This document shows, in pieces, positions 52,361 through 64,000 of a DNA stretch of 64,000 nucleotides. Below the pieces are notes generated by a model. It was not told where the DNA came from and made no database searches. It saw only the letters and a list, made by a program, of their open reading frames with translations. The translations under genes and the position numbers were made by a program. The stretch covers positions 1 to 64,000 of the forward strand of contig NZ_JACHXY010000001.1 of the NCBI RefSeq assembly GCF_014192415.1, written 5' to 3'. Every line of letters starts with the position of its first letter. Positions within the stretch are counted from its first letter, which is position 1. Source of the stretch: Microbacterium proteolyticum (GTDB lineage Bacteria; Actinomycetota; Actinomycetes; Actinomycetales; Microbacteriaceae).

Positions 52361-52933
52361 GTGGCCAAGTCCCCCGCCCCCGCACCCAACGACACCCCCG
52401 TCGAACCGACGGAGATCGGCACGGGCAAGGGTCGTGCGACCCCGTCGCGCGCCGAGCAGGAGGCCGCGCGCAAGCGTCCCCTCGTCCCCGACACCAAAGA
52501 AGCCAAGGCCCGTGCGCGGGCCGACCTCGCCGCACAGCGCGAGAAGGCCCGTATCGGCATGGCCGCCGGCGAGGAGCGGTACCTGCCGGTGCGCGACCGC
52601 GGCCCCCAGCGCCGCTTCGCGCGCGACTTCGTGGATGCCGGTTGGCACCTCGGCGAGGGCGTCATGCCGTTCATGGTCCTCGTGATCGTCGCGACGCTGA
52701 TCCCCGTGTCGTTCTTCCAGTACTGGTCGTTCGTGGCGCTGTGGATCTTCATCCTCTTCGTCATCGGCGACATGATCATCACCTCCATCCGCGTGAAGAA
52801 GGCCGCGAAGGAGAAGTTCGGCGAGAGCCGGCTCGAGAAGGGTCTCGGCTGGTACGCCGCGATGCGCACCGTGCAGATGCGCTTCATGCGGCTACCCAAA
52901 GCGCAGGTCAAGCGCGGCCAGTACCCGGTCTGA
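52361..52933 (+). CDS. DUF3043 family membrane protein
   Basis: A 190-residue protein. The N-terminal 70 residues are Pro/Glu/Lys-rich and disordered (KGRATPSRAEQEAARKRPLV), ending in GEERYLPVRDRGPQRRFARD, the DUF3043 signature. Two membrane helices follow (GVMPFMVLVIVATLIPVSFF, WSFVALWIFILFVIGDMIIT), then a basic tail GWYAAMRTVQMRFMRLPKAQ. The family is actinobacterial and of unknown function. The start GTG at 52361 follows GAGGTTTCCC. It is divergent from the M20 peptidase and ends at a terminator. Confidence 0.88.
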   Translation: MAKSPAPAPNDTPVEPTEIGTGKGRATPSRAEQEAARKRPLVPDTKEAKARARADLAAQREKARIGMAAGEERYLPVRDRGPQRRFARDFVDAGWHLGEGVMPFMVLVIVATLIPVSFFQYWSFVALWIFILFVIGDMIITSIRVKKAAKEKFGESRLEKGLGWYAAMRTVQMRFMRLPKAQVKRGQYPV

Positions 52934-52952
52934 CCTCACCCGATTGCACGAG

Positions 52953-52974
52953 CGGCGCGCCTACGGGCGCGCCG
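52953..52974 (+). terminator. Terminator of the DUF3043 gene
   Basis: Stem CGGCGCGCC with complement GGCGCGCCG, loop TACG, followed by TTTCGT. Confidence 0.78.
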
Positions 52975-53120
52975 TTTCGTCTGTGCCCCGACGCGCGGGG
53001 CGTCGAGCGTCCAAGACACGCCGGGCCACGACGACCGCAGCGGCGTGTCGAGGACACTCGACGTGGGTGCGGGGCGCCGCGTAGCGGCCGGAGGCGTCGG
53101 GGGCGAGCGGCGTCGCGGCG

Positions 53121-54146
53121 TCAGCGGCCGCGCGCGAGGGCGCGGTTGATCTGGCGGGCCCAGAGTGGTCCGCGGTAGAGGAACCCGGTATAGCCCTGCA
53201 CGAGGGTCGCGCCGGCGGCGAGACGCTCGCGCACGTCGTCGGCGGTCTCCACTCCCCCGGCCGAGATGACCACGAACTCCGCCGGGACGGCCGCGCGGAC
53301 GAGCCGCAGCACCTCGGTCGCCCGCGCCTTCAGCGGAGCACCCGACAGACCGCCGGTGCCCGCGGCCTCGACGGTCGCGGCATCCGAGTGGAGACCCGAG
53401 CGCTCGATCGTGGTGTTCGTGGCGATGATGCCCGAGAGACCCGCATCGACGGCGAGGCGCGCGATGTCCTGCACCTCGGCGTCGTCGAGGTCGGGCGCGA
53501 TCTTGACCAGGAGCGGGGTGTCACCCGCGGCATCCCGCACAGCTGTCAGGAGAGGACGAAGGGTCTCGACCGCCTGGAGGCCGCGGAGTCCGGGCGTGTT
53601 GGGCGAGGACACGTTGACCACGAGGTAGTCGGCGAGGGGCGCGAGCATCTTGGCGCTGCGGACGTAGTCGGTGGTGGCGTCCTCGACGGCGACGACGCGG
53701 CTCTTGCCGATGTTCACACCGATCACCGGACGGGTGCGCGACCGACGGAGGCGCCGGAGCTTCGCGGCGGCGGCGGCCGCACCGTCGTTGTTGAAGCCCA
53801 TGCGGTTGATCACCGCGCGGTCGGCGACGAGGCGGAACAAGCGCGGTTTGGGGTTCCCCGGCTGCGGCAGCGCGGTGACCGTGCCCACCTCGACGTGTCC
53901 GAACCCGAGGGCGCCGAGCCCCCGCCCCATGGTGACGTTCTTGTCGAAACCCGCCGCGACACCGAACGGCGAGGGGAAATCGAGCCCGAGTGCCCGCACA
54001 CGGAGGTCGGATGCCGGGGACGTGAAGCGGCGGACCACGGATGCCACCGGCTCGACGCCCGCGACACGGATGACGAGCGCGCCGAGGTGGTGGGCGAACT
54101 CGGGATCGAGGCGGGTGAGAACCGTGCGGAAGAGAAGGGGATACAT
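53121..54146 (-). CDS. pyrD: Dihydroorotate dehydrogenase (quinone), class 2
   Basis: A 341-residue membrane-associated PyrD that oxidises dihydroorotate to orotate with menaquinone. N-terminal helices (MYPLLFRTVLTRLDPEFAHH) are the quinone-side membrane contact of class 2 enzymes. Diagnostic are PFGVAAGFDKN, GFGHVEVGTVTALPQPGNPK, INRMGFNNDG, the catalytic serine in VVNVSSPNTPGLRGLQ, and LLVKIAPDLDD, VISAGGVETADDV. Start ATG 54146, 5 bp after nrdR. Third gene of the hisD-nrdR-pyrD operon. Confidence 0.96.
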   Translation of the reverse strand: MYPLLFRTVLTRLDPEFAHHLGALVIRVAGVEPVASVVRRFTSPASDLRVRALGLDFPSPFGVAAGFDKNVTMGRGLGALGFGHVEVGTVTALPQPGNPKPRLFRLVADRAVINRMGFNNDGAAAAAAKLRRLRRSRTRPVIGVNIGKSRVVAVEDATTDYVRSAKMLAPLADYLVVNVSSPNTPGLRGLQAVETLRPLLTAVRDAAGDTPLLVKIAPDLDDAEVQDIARLAVDAGLSGIIATNTTIERSGLHSDAATVEAAGTGGLSGAPLKARATEVLRLVRAAVPAEFVVISAGGVETADDVRERLAAGATLVQGYTGFLYRGPLWARQINRALARGR

Positions 54147-54151
54147 CACCG

Positions 54152-54652
54152 TCAGGCTACTGGACGCCCGTCGAGGTCGCCGTCTGCGAGCGCGGCGTCG
54201 CGGTCGGCGTGATCCGCGCGCAGCTGCGCGATCGCCGCGTCGAAATCCTCCAGGGAGTCGAACGCCTGGTAGACGCTCGCGAAGCGGAGGTAGGCGACCT
54301 CGTCGAGGTCGCGAAGGGGCCCGAGGATCGACAGACCGATCTCGTTCGCCTCGATCTGCGACGACCCCGTCTGACGGATCGCTTCCTCGACCCGCTGGGC
54401 GAGCACCGCGAGGTCGGCGTCGGTCACGGGCCGACCCTGGCACGCCTTGCGCACTCCCGACATCACCTTCTCGCGGCTGAACGGCTCGACCACGCCCGAA
54501 CGCTTGATGACATAGAGGCTCGCCGTCTCGACCGTCGAGAACCGTCCTCCGCACTTCGGGCACTGCCGACGGCGACGGATGCTCAGGCCGTCGTCGCTCG
54601 TGCGCGAGTCGATGACGCGGGAGTCGGGGTTGCGGCAGAACGGGCAGTGCAC
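54152..54652 (-). CDS. nrdR: Transcriptional repressor NrdR
   Basis: A 166-residue regulator of ribonucleotide reductase genes. The zinc ribbon is [17 protein letters not shown] with [13 protein letters not shown]; residues 49-139 form the ATP-cone that senses ATP/dATP ([20 protein letters not shown]). The Ala/Asp-rich tail is not conserved. Start GTG at 54652, 2 bp after the hisD stop. The ribonucleotide reductase genes that it would repress are not in the window. Confidence 0.96.
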   Translation of the reverse strand: MHCPFCRNPDSRVIDSRTSDDGLSIRRRRQCPKCGGRFSTVETASLYVIKRSGVVEPFSREKVMSGVRKACQGRPVTDADLAVLAQRVEEAIRQTGSSQIEANEIGLSILGPLRDLDEVAYLRFASVYQAFDSLEDFDAAIAQLRADHADRDAALADGDLDGRPVA

Positions 54653-54654
54653 GA

Positions 54655-55956
54655 TTACGCCTCGAAGCGCGCGGTCACGGCCTCGCCGTGCGCGGGCAGC
54701 GCCTCGGCCTCGGCGAGGGTGACGATGGCGTCCCGCACCTCGGACAGCGCGGCGCGGTCGTACTGCACGACCTGCTGGGGCCGCAGGAACGTCGCCGCCG
54801 ACAGACCCGCGCCGTAACGCGCCTGACCGCCCGTGGGCAGCACGTGATTGCTGCCGGCGAGGTAGTCGCCCAGGCTCACGGGCGTGTACGGGCCGACGAA
54901 GACCGCTCCCGCGTTGACGAACTCCTCGGGCCGCGGGTCGGTGAGGTGCAGCTCGAGGTGCTCGGGGGCGTAGGCGTTGCTGAACGCGGTCGCCTGAGCG
55001 ATGTCGTCGACGAGGACGACCGCCGACTGCGGACCGTGGAAGGCGGCGGTCACGCGCTCGCTGTGACGCGTCGCGGCCACGCGTGCGGGAAGCGCTGCCT
55101 GCACGGCGTCGGCCAGAGCGGTGGAGTCGGTGACGAGCACGGCCGACGCCTGCTCGTCGTGCTCGGCCTGGCTGACGAGGTCGGCGGCGATCAGGTGAGG
55201 TGCGGCGCTGTCGTCGGCGACGACGAGGATCTCGGTGGCTCCCGCCTCGGAGTCCGTGCCGACGCGGCCGGCCACGGCCCGCTTGGCGGAGGCGACGAAG
55301 TTGTTGCCGGGCCCCGTGACGACGTCGACCGGGTCGAGACCGACCTCGGACACCCCGTAGGCGAAGGCGCCGATGGCGCCCGCGCCACCCATCGCGTAGA
55401 CCTCGGTGACGCCGAGCAGGTGCGCGGCGGCCAGGATGACGGGGTGCACGCGCCCGCCGAACGCCGACTGCGGCGGTGAGGCGAGAGCGACCTCGCGCAC
55501 GCCCGCGACCTGGGCCGGGACGACGTTCATCACGACGCTCGAGGGGTAGACCGCCTTGCCGCCGGGGACGTACAGGCCGACACGGCGCACCGGCTGCCAG
55601 CGCTGGGTGACCCGGGCACCCACGCCGATCTCGGTCACGACGGGGGCGGGCACTTGCGCGGCCGACGCCGTGCGCACCCGCTCGATGGCGGCGTCGAGGG
55701 CCGCGCGGATCTCGGGGGCCAGGGTGCGCAGCGCCTCTTCGAGGTGGTCGGCGGGGACGCGGATGGCGTGGTCGCTCACCCGATCGAACCGGGCGGCCTG
55801 CTCGCGCAGCGCCTCTTCGCCGCGGTGAGCGACGTCATCGACGAGACGCGCAGCCGTGGCGAGGGCTTCATCGCGCGCGGCCTCGGCGCGCGGGACGACG
55901 GCGAGGAGCTCGGCCGGCGAGAGAACGCGGCCGCGGAGATCGATCGTGCGGAGCAT
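54655..55956 (-). CDS. hisD: Histidinol dehydrogenase
   Basis: A 433-residue HisD that oxidises histidinol to histidine in two steps. The NAD/zinc motifs are [56 protein letters not shown] and [20 protein letters not shown], then [13 protein letters not shown] and [10 protein letters not shown]. The start ATG at 55956 has TAGCCT seven bases upstream. It heads hisD-nrdR-pyrD; the rest of the histidine operon is not in view. Confidence 0.96.
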   Translation of the reverse strand: MLRTIDLRGRVLSPAELLAVVPRAEAARDEALATAARLVDDVAHRGEEALREQAARFDRVSDHAIRVPADHLEEALRTLAPEIRAALDAAIERVRTASAAQVPAPVVTEIGVGARVTQRWQPVRRVGLYVPGGKAVYPSSVVMNVVPAQVAGVREVALASPPQSAFGGRVHPVILAAAHLLGVTEVYAMGGAGAIGAFAYGVSEVGLDPVDVVTGPGNNFVASAKRAVAGRVGTDSEAGATEILVVADDSAAPHLIAADLVSQAEHDEQASAVLVTDSTALADAVQAALPARVAATRHSERVTAAFHGPQSAVVLVDDIAQATAFSNAYAPEHLELHLTDPRPEEFVNAGAVFVGPYTPVSLGDYLAGSNHVLPTGGQARYGAGLSAATFLRPQQVVQYDRAALSEVRDAIVTLAEAEALPAHGEAVTARFEA

Positions 55957-55963
55957 GCGTCCC

Positions 55964-55969
55964 AGGCTA
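55964..55969 (-). promoter_or_regulatory. Candidate -10 box of hisD-nrdR-pyrD
   Basis: TAGCCT on the minus strand, 7 nt (GGGACGC) before the ATG at 55956. Confidence 0.5.
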
Positions 55970-56173
55970 CCGGCCGTGCGCGCAGTGCCCCGCGCGCGGG
56001 AGGCTCGAAGACGGTGCTCAGTCGGCGACCGGTGCTCGCCGCGCTGCGCTCAGGCAGCGGCCGGGGCCGTCTGCTTCTCGCCCGATCGGGCGACGCGCCG
56101 CTGGCGATCGGGAGCGCCCCGCCGAGCGAGCCGCACGGCTACCCCGCCCGCGGAGCCGCCGCGCAGATTCCGC

Positions 56174-56211
56174 CCCGCGAGCCGCTGCGCACACGGCGGG
56201 CGGCTCGCGGG
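56174..56211 (-). terminator. Hairpin after the charged-tail membrane protein gene
   Basis: Perfect 12-bp arms (CCCGCGAGCCGC and complement) with a 14-nt loop, 6 bp downstream of the stop codon at 56218. Confidence 0.7.
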
Positions 56212-56217
56212 CGGTGA

Positions 56218-57594
56218 TCAGCCGCGCGTGATTCCCGACACGTCGTGCAGGTAGCCGATGCGTCCGTCGTCGTGGCGAACGACGAAGGTCTCGCCGCGGT
56301 CTTCGACGACGAGCGCCCACGCCGTGGGCCCGATGTGGAAGATCGGCGTGCCGTAGTCGTCGACGATTTCACGCTGCTCCGGCGCGAGCGCCCAGAACGC
56401 CTGCGCGTGGGGGTGGTCGTCACGGGAGTTCTGCGAATCGTGGTCCCCCGCGCGGTGCGGCTCGTCGGCACGGCGCTGCCCGTCTCGCAGGTACCCGGAG
56501 CGGCCGTACTCGCCGTGACGATCGTCGTCGTCGTCATGCCGGTCGTCCGGGCGACCGTCGTCGAGAGGCTGGTCGTCGAGGCGCCGATCGTCGTGACGGG
56601 CGTCATCGGAGCGGTAGGCATCGTGGAGGTGCGCGTCATTCGCCTGCTGGTCGCGATCCGCGCGCAGGGGCGCGAAGACATCTGTGTCGCTGTCGTCTCC
56701 GACGTGGGCGGAGAGCACCGTCGTGCGGGGGGCCGCCTCGTCGTGCGCGACGTCGGTAGAGCCGGTGTAGCTGCCGGGCGCGGCCTCGTCGACGCCGTGA
56801 CGGAGAGTGTGGTCTTCGCCGGGGTGCGCCGAGGCGTGGTCGTCACCGCCGTGCTGCGGAGTGCGGGGAGCACGCGGAGCGCGGGGCCGGGAGACGACGG
56901 GACGGATGGGGCGCGAACTCCGGTGTGCAGGAACCTCTTCGCGGCCCCGGAAGTCCTGGGCGAAGGGCGGGATGACGGGCCCGAAGACGGTCAGCACCAC
57001 GCCCGCGAGCAGCACGACGGCTTCGACCCAGATGACCCACGACCGCGTCCAGATGCCGGTCTCGTTGAAGATCACGACCGTGTCCCACACCCAGGAGACC
57101 CACACGAACGCCGAGACGGTGAAGGCGACCGAGGCGAACTGGTCGATGCCGAGCGAGCCGACACGACGGATGCCCTGGGGCGAGAGGCGACGGAGCACCA
57201 GGAGCCCCACGGCGATGGTCGGGAGCGCGACGGTGGGAATCCACCACAGTCCCGACAGCCAGACGTTCAGACCGCCGATGAGCACACCGGACGGGGAGTC
57301 GAGGATGTTGATGCGGAAGAACGACACGAAGAAGGCGACGACCCAGATGCCGAGCAGGGCGACCTCGCGGACGGAGAACGGCCCGACGCCGTACTGCGGA
57401 GCATCGGCGGTGCGAGGGAGGGTGTCGTGGTCGCGTGCACCGGAGTTGGCGTGAGCGGACGCCGGTACGGAACGGTGCTCCCCCGCGCGCACGGACGAGA
57501 CGGGGTGGTCGTGGGCGGGCGTCTCGTCGACGGGCGTGGCGAGACGCTCACGATCGGCGGGCGTGTCCCCGTCGTGGGGGTTCTGATCGGTCAC
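56218..57594 (-). CDS. Membrane protein with long Asp/His/Arg-rich tail
   Basis: A 458-residue protein of unknown function. Residues 1-75 are disordered (VTDQNPHDGDTPADRERLAT). Four membrane helices follow at about 78-204 (VALLGIWVVAFFVSFFRINI, IPTVALPTIAVGLLVL, FASVAFTVSAFVWVSWVWDT, WVIWVEAVVLLAGVVLTVFG). The remaining 250 residues are low-complexity, with alternating Asp, Arg and His (DARHDDRRLDDQPLDDGRPD) around 330-385. The last 50 residues look folded again (GTPIFHIGPTAWALVVEDRG). Start GTG at 57594 follows AAAGGATCATC. It is between dnaE and hisD on the same strand. Confidence 0.8.
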   Translation of the reverse strand: MTDQNPHDGDTPADRERLATPVDETPAHDHPVSSVRAGEHRSVPASAHANSGARDHDTLPRTADAPQYGVGPFSVREVALLGIWVVAFFVSFFRINILDSPSGVLIGGLNVWLSGLWWIPTVALPTIAVGLLVLRRLSPQGIRRVGSLGIDQFASVAFTVSAFVWVSWVWDTVVIFNETGIWTRSWVIWVEAVVLLAGVVLTVFGPVIPPFAQDFRGREEVPAHRSSRPIRPVVSRPRAPRAPRTPQHGGDDHASAHPGEDHTLRHGVDEAAPGSYTGSTDVAHDEAAPRTTVLSAHVGDDSDTDVFAPLRADRDQQANDAHLHDAYRSDDARHDDRRLDDQPLDDGRPDDRHDDDDDRHGEYGRSGYLRDGQRRADEPHRAGDHDSQNSRDDHPHAQAFWALAPEQREIVDDYGTPIFHIGPTAWALVVEDRGETFVVRHDDGRIGYLHDVSGITRG

Positions 57595-57691
57595 GATGAT
57601 CCTTTCACCAGGGCGCCGGAGCGCCTGGGTCATCCTAATCACGGGCTCGTCGGGGTCCGCTGGGGCTTGCAGCGAGGGTCTTGGGGGCGAT

Positions 57692-61204
<3,513 letters not shown>

Positions 61205-61210
61205 GTACCG

Positions 61211-61216
61211 AGTGTA
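61211..61216 (-). promoter_or_regulatory. Candidate -10 box of dnaE
   Basis: TACACT on the minus strand, 6 nt before the GTG at 61204. Confidence 0.5.
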
Positions 61217-61292
61217 CGTTCGGCCTCCGACATCGCTCCCAGATGTTCGGGGCGGACGCCCAGTCGGCGATGACCGCCGCGCGCGGCTCGGC

Positions 61293-61298
61293 TACGGT
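61293..61298 (+). promoter_or_regulatory. Candidate -10 box of the Nudix gene
   Basis: TACGGT, 6 nt before the GTG at 61305, divergent from the dnaE box. Confidence 0.45.
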
Positions 61299-61304
61299 GG
61301 GCGC

Positions 61305-61778
61305 GTGCCCACCCCCGATTTCGTGCTGGAGCTGCGCCGTCACATCGGCATCCGTCCCCTCCCTCTCGTGGGGGTGACCGCGGTGATCGTGCATGACGGC
61401 CAGGTGCTGCTCGGTCGCCGCAGCGATACCGGGCGGCTCACGCCGATCACGGGCATCGTAGATCCGGGGGAAGAGCCCGCCGACGCCGCCGTTCGCGAGG
61501 CGGAAGAGGAGGCGGGGGTGCGCATCCGCGCCGAACGGCTCGCGTGGGTGCACCAGATCCCGCGGGTCACCTACGACAACGGCGACCAGAGCGACTACCT
61601 CGACCTGACCTTCGCGTGCCGATGGATCTCGGGCGAACCCGTGCCGGTGGACGGGGAGATGACCGAGGTGGGATGGCATCCGATCACCGCCGTCGACGAG
61701 ATCCTGGATGCCGACATGTCGGCGCGCGTGCGCGCGGCACTGACGGAGGGATCGACGCGCTTCGAGGGCGGACGCTGA
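61305..61778 (+). CDS. Nudix hydrolase
   Basis: A 157-residue Nudix enzyme of MutT/ADP-ribose-type size. The Nudix box is GIVDPGEEPADAAVREAEEE then AGVRI (about residues 59-83), with the catalytic REAEEEAG core. GVTAVIVHDGQVLLGRRSDT is the first strand and SDYLDLTFACRWISGEPVPV the substrate side. Start GTG at 61305 (VPTPDFVLELRRH). It is divergent from dnaE and convergent with rluA. The substrate is unknown; clean-up of damaged nucleotides is possible. Confidence 0.9.
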   Translation: MPTPDFVLELRRHIGIRPLPLVGVTAVIVHDGQVLLGRRSDTGRLTPITGIVDPGEEPADAAVREAEEEAGVRIRAERLAWVHQIPRVTYDNGDQSDYLDLTFACRWISGEPVPVDGEMTEVGWHPITAVDEILDADMSARVRAALTEGSTRFEGGR

Positions 61779-61845
61779 GGGGCGCCCGACCCGGACAACG
61801 CAACACGGGGCTGAAGCCCGCTCGACGTCGGCGAGGGACCGGCGC

Positions 61846-62769
61846 TCAGGCTCCGTCGCCGAGGATCTCCAGCGCGTGCGCCAGCTCGGGCGGATAGGGC
61901 GACTCGAACGAGACCCACTCCCCCGTGCCGGGGTGCGTGAAGGCCAGTCGGTGCGCGTGCAACCACTGCCGCGTCAGCCCCAGGCGCGCGGATAGCGTGG
62001 GGTCGCCCCCGTACAGCGGATCGCCCGCGCACGGGTGCCGGTGAGCGGCCATGTGCACGCGGATCTGATGGGTGCGGCCCGTCTCGAGATGGATCTCGAG
62101 CAGTGATGCCCGGGGGAAGGCCTCGAGGGTCTCGTAGTGCGTGATCGAGTCCTTGCCGTCGGGGGTCACGGCGAACTTCCAGGAGTGGTGCGGATGCCGC
62201 CCGATCGGCGCGTCGATGGTGCCGCTGAGCGGATCGGGATGTCCCTGCACGACCGCGTGGTAGATCTTCTCGACCTCGCGCTCTTTGAACGCGCTCTTGA
62301 GCAGCGCATAGGCACGCTCGGTCTTGGCAACGACCATGAGACCGCTCGTGCCCGCATCGAGGCGGTGGACGACTCCGCGTCGTTCGGCCGGACCGCTTGT
62401 GGCGATGCGGAAGCCGGCCGCCGCCAACGCGCCGAGGACCGTGGGGCCCTCCCAGCCGAGTGAAGGGTGCGCGGCCACGCCCGCGGGTTTGTCGACCACG
62501 ACGATGTCGTCGTCGTCGTGCACGATCCCGAGGTCGGGAACCGCGACCGGCACGATCTCGGGCTCGCGCTTGGGCTCCCATTCCACGCTCAGCCAGGTGC
62601 CCGCGCGGAGGCGATCAGACCTTCCGGCGGTGCGCCCGTCGACGCTCACTCCCCCGGCGTCGGCGACGTCGGCGGCGAAGGTTCGCGAGAAACCGAGCAT
62701 CTTGGCCAAGGCCTGGTCGATGCGCGTTCCGTCGAGCCCGTCGGGCACGGGCAGGCTCCGCGACTCCAT
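61846..62769 (-). CDS. RluA family pseudouridine synthase
   Basis: A 307-residue RluC/RluD-type enzyme. An N-terminal S4 domain ([20 protein letters not shown]) precedes the catalytic domain with [39 protein letters not shown] (catalytic Asp) and [19 protein letters not shown]. It isomerises uridines in 23S rRNA, probably those of RluD, as in other actinobacteria with the lspA-rluA pair. Start ATG at 62769, 1 bp after the lspA stop, so it is coupled. Confidence 0.94.
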   Translation of the reverse strand: MESRSLPVPDGLDGTRIDQALAKMLGFSRTFAADVADAGGVSVDGRTAGRSDRLRAGTWLSVEWEPKREPEIVPVAVPDLGIVHDDDDIVVVDKPAGVAAHPSLGWEGPTVLGALAAAGFRIATSGPAERRGVVHRLDAGTSGLMVVAKTERAYALLKSAFKEREVEKIYHAVVQGHPDPLSGTIDAPIGRHPHHSWKFAVTPDGKDSITHYETLEAFPRASLLEIHLETGRTHQIRVHMAAHRHPCAGDPLYGGDPTLSARLGLTRQWLHAHRLAFTHPGTGEWVSFESPYPPELAHALEILGDGA

Positions 62770-62770
62770 G

Positions 62771-63349
62771 TCAGCGGGTGCCCTGCTCGGGTGACGGCTC
62801 GACGTCGCCGTCGGCATCGGCCGCCCGCGACGCCCGGGTCTCACGGGTTCCGTCGAATCGGAGCCCCGCCAGCACGAGGATGGCCACCGAGATCATCATC
62901 GAGACGATGAAGATGTCGGCGACGTTGTAGATCGCGGGCATCATCCAGGGGGTCGAGATGAAGTCGACGACGTGGCCCACGGGGAATCCCGGCGCACGCA
63001 CGAGACGGTCGGTGAGATTGCCCAGCACCCCACCGAGCAGCAGGCCGAGGACGACGGCCCACAGCCGCGACCGCACGCGCCGCACGGCGAGGAAGACGAT
63101 GACGCCGGCGACGACGGCCAGCGCGATGGTGAACACCCACGTCACGCCCTCGCCGAGCGAGAAGGCGGCGCCGGGGTTTCGAACGAGGTAGAACTGCAGG
63201 GCATCGCCCAGCACCGGGACGACGCGCTCCGGGGGAAGAGTGTCGATCGCGACGGTCTTCGCCAACTGGTCGGCGGCCAGCACCAGCACCGCGAGAATCG
63301 CGATGACGATGCCGGCCGCCGCCGGACGCAGAGGAGAACGACTGCGCAA
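62771..63349 (-). CDS. lspA: Lipoprotein signal peptidase II
   Basis: A 192-residue inner-membrane aspartic peptidase that removes signal peptides from diacylated lipoproteins, such as CtaC and the Tat dioxygenase in this window. Four helices; the catalytic aspartates lie in GNLTDRLV and YNVADIFIV, with [16 protein letters not shown] between. The C-terminal tail is charged. The start appears to be TTG at 63349, with AGGA about 8 nt upstream, a rare start codon. It is 9 bp after the divIVA stop, in the operon divIVA-lspA-rluA. Confidence 0.94.
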   Translation of the reverse strand: MRSRSPLRPAAAGIVIAILAVLVLAADQLAKTVAIDTLPPERVVPVLGDALQFYLVRNPGAAFSLGEGVTWVFTIALAVVAGVIVFLAVRRVRSRLWAVVLGLLLGGVLGNLTDRLVRAPGFPVGHVVDFISTPWMMPAIYNVADIFIVSMMISVAILVLAGLRFDGTRETRASRAADADGDVEPSPEQGTR

Positions 63350-63358
63350 AGAGTGGTC

Positions 63359-63982
63359 CTACAGACCGATCGCCGACACCGGCGTCGAGCCCGAGGACGT
63401 CGCGGTGGTGTCGAGGTCGCGGAGCTGACCCTCGATGTACGAACGCAGCTGCGAGCGGTAGTCGCGCTCGAAGTTGCGGAGCTCGGTGATGCGGCCCTCG
63501 AGCGTCACGCGCTCCTTCTCGAGGCGGGCACGCTCTTCGCGACCCTTCTGCTCGGCCTCGGCGACGATGGACGCCGCCTGGGCCTGGGCGTCGCTGACGA
63601 GCTGATCGCGCTGCGCGCGACCCTCGGCGACGTGCTCGTCGTGCAGGCGCTGGGCCAGCTCGATGATGCCGGCGCTCTGGGCGGCGGGCTCCATGTCGGG
63701 GGTCGGCGTCGACGCGACGGGGGCCGGAGCAGGTACCTCTTCGGCGACGGGCTCCGCCACGGCGGGGGCCTCAGCGGCGGGGGCCTCGGTGGCGGCGGGG
63801 GTGGCCTCACCGGACTCGTAGGCCGCGAGCTTGTTCTTCAGCTCGTCGTTCTCAGCGATCGTCTTGCGCCATTCGACGACGATCTCGTCGAGGAAGTCGT
63901 CGACCTCGTCGGGGTCGAAACCCTCTTTGAAACGCACGTGCTGGAACTGCTTGGTGACGACGTCATCGGGGGTCAGTGCCAT
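63359..63982 (-). CDS. DivIVA domain protein (Wag31-type)
   Basis: A 207-residue coiled-coil protein. The N-terminal DivIVA motif TPDDVVTKQFQHVRFKEGFD and PDEVDDFLDEIVVEW is the membrane-curvature-binding part; an Ala/Pro/Glu-rich linker (about 60-100) is followed by a long coiled coil (ELAQRLHDEHVAEGRAQRDQ and onward to about 190). In actinobacteria Wag31/DivIVA directs polar growth and is essential. Start ATG 63982 follows AGAGGAATCACC. The ftsZ-side genes should lie just right of the window, as in other genomes; only a few bases remain here. Confidence 0.95.
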   Translation of the reverse strand: MALTPDDVVTKQFQHVRFKEGFDPDEVDDFLDEIVVEWRKTIAENDELKNKLAAYESGEATPAATEAPAAEAPAVAEPVAEEVPAPAPVASTPTPDMEPAAQSAGIIELAQRLHDEHVAEGRAQRDQLVSDAQAQAASIVAEAEQKGREERARLEKERVTLEGRITELRNFERDYRSQLRSYIEGQLRDLDTTATSSGSTPVSAIGL

Positions 63983-64000
63983 GGTGATTCCTCTTTCGAG

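Overview
The window looks like chromosomal DNA of a high-G+C actinobacterium of the family Microbacteriaceae, most likely Microbacterium or a close relative. The reasons are the very GC-rich codon usage, the actinobacterial bcc-aa3 supercomplex genes (ctaE-qcrCAB and ctaCDF), Wag31/DivIVA next to lspA-rluA-dnaE, small families such as SCO4848, DUF3043 and DUF3054, and TANNNT -10 boxes with many apparently leaderless mRNAs. I see no prophage, transposase, CRISPR array or tRNA. This is core plus ordinary accessory chromosome.

Layout. 1-0.2 kb: 5' leader of a ribosomal RNA operon that runs off the left edge on the minus strand. 0.4-7.1 kb: a small membrane protein, ribosomal protein S1, and two paralogous secreted lysozyme-fold proteins flanking an ABC1/UbiB-type kinase and a PadR regulator. 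7.5-13.9 kb: phosphoglucose isomerase, a CoA-type Nudix hydrolase, a Tat lipoprotein dioxygenase with TatA, an SDR, and msrB-msrA. 14.2-20.1 kb: amine-oxidase-like flavoprotein, GNAT, M19 dipeptidase, tRNA hydroxylase TrhO, and a glycosyltransferase / endonuclease-phosphatase / YjdF cassette. 20.3-25.2 kb: stress genes (catalase, DUF2945, a photolyase-related protein with DUF2256, a PPOX protein). 25.7-27.2 kb: cold-shock protein and fatty-acid desaturase. 27.4-40.3 kb: mixed small operons (phosphodiesterase, ACT, MFS, DksA-like, HxlR/NmrA/FUSC, PEP-mutase-like, YchJ, 5'-3' exonuclease, PHP, trpD). 40.5-50.3 kb: respiratory locus, ctaE-qcrC-qcrA-qcrB on plus and ctaC-ctaD-ctaF-PP2C on minus, separated by a rhodanese and a wrecked proline iminopeptidase. 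50.5-57.6 kb: erpA, M20 dipeptidase, DUF3043, hisD-nrdR-pyrD, and a membrane protein with a strange charged tail. 57.7-64 kb: dnaE, Nudix, rluA-lspA-divIVA.

How the genes work together. The respiratory genes build the menaquinol-to-oxygen branch. MsrA/MsrB, catalase, the photolyase-like protein and the PPOX protein form an oxidative/light stress complement. Csp plus desaturase fits cold adaptation. NrdR, PyrD, DnaE and the 5'-3' exonuclease concern nucleotide supply and DNA synthesis. DivIVA, LspA and the two secreted lysozyme-like proteins concern the envelope.

The most notable signals are: (1) a heptamer, GGATGCC/GGCATCC, scattered about every 0.7 kb in both orientations at the cost of preferred codons; (2) a photolyase of the iron-sulfur class with none of its cluster cysteines; (3) a desaturase whose only well-placed start codon is ATC; (4) at least sixteen genes with a -10 box 6-7 nt before the start codon.
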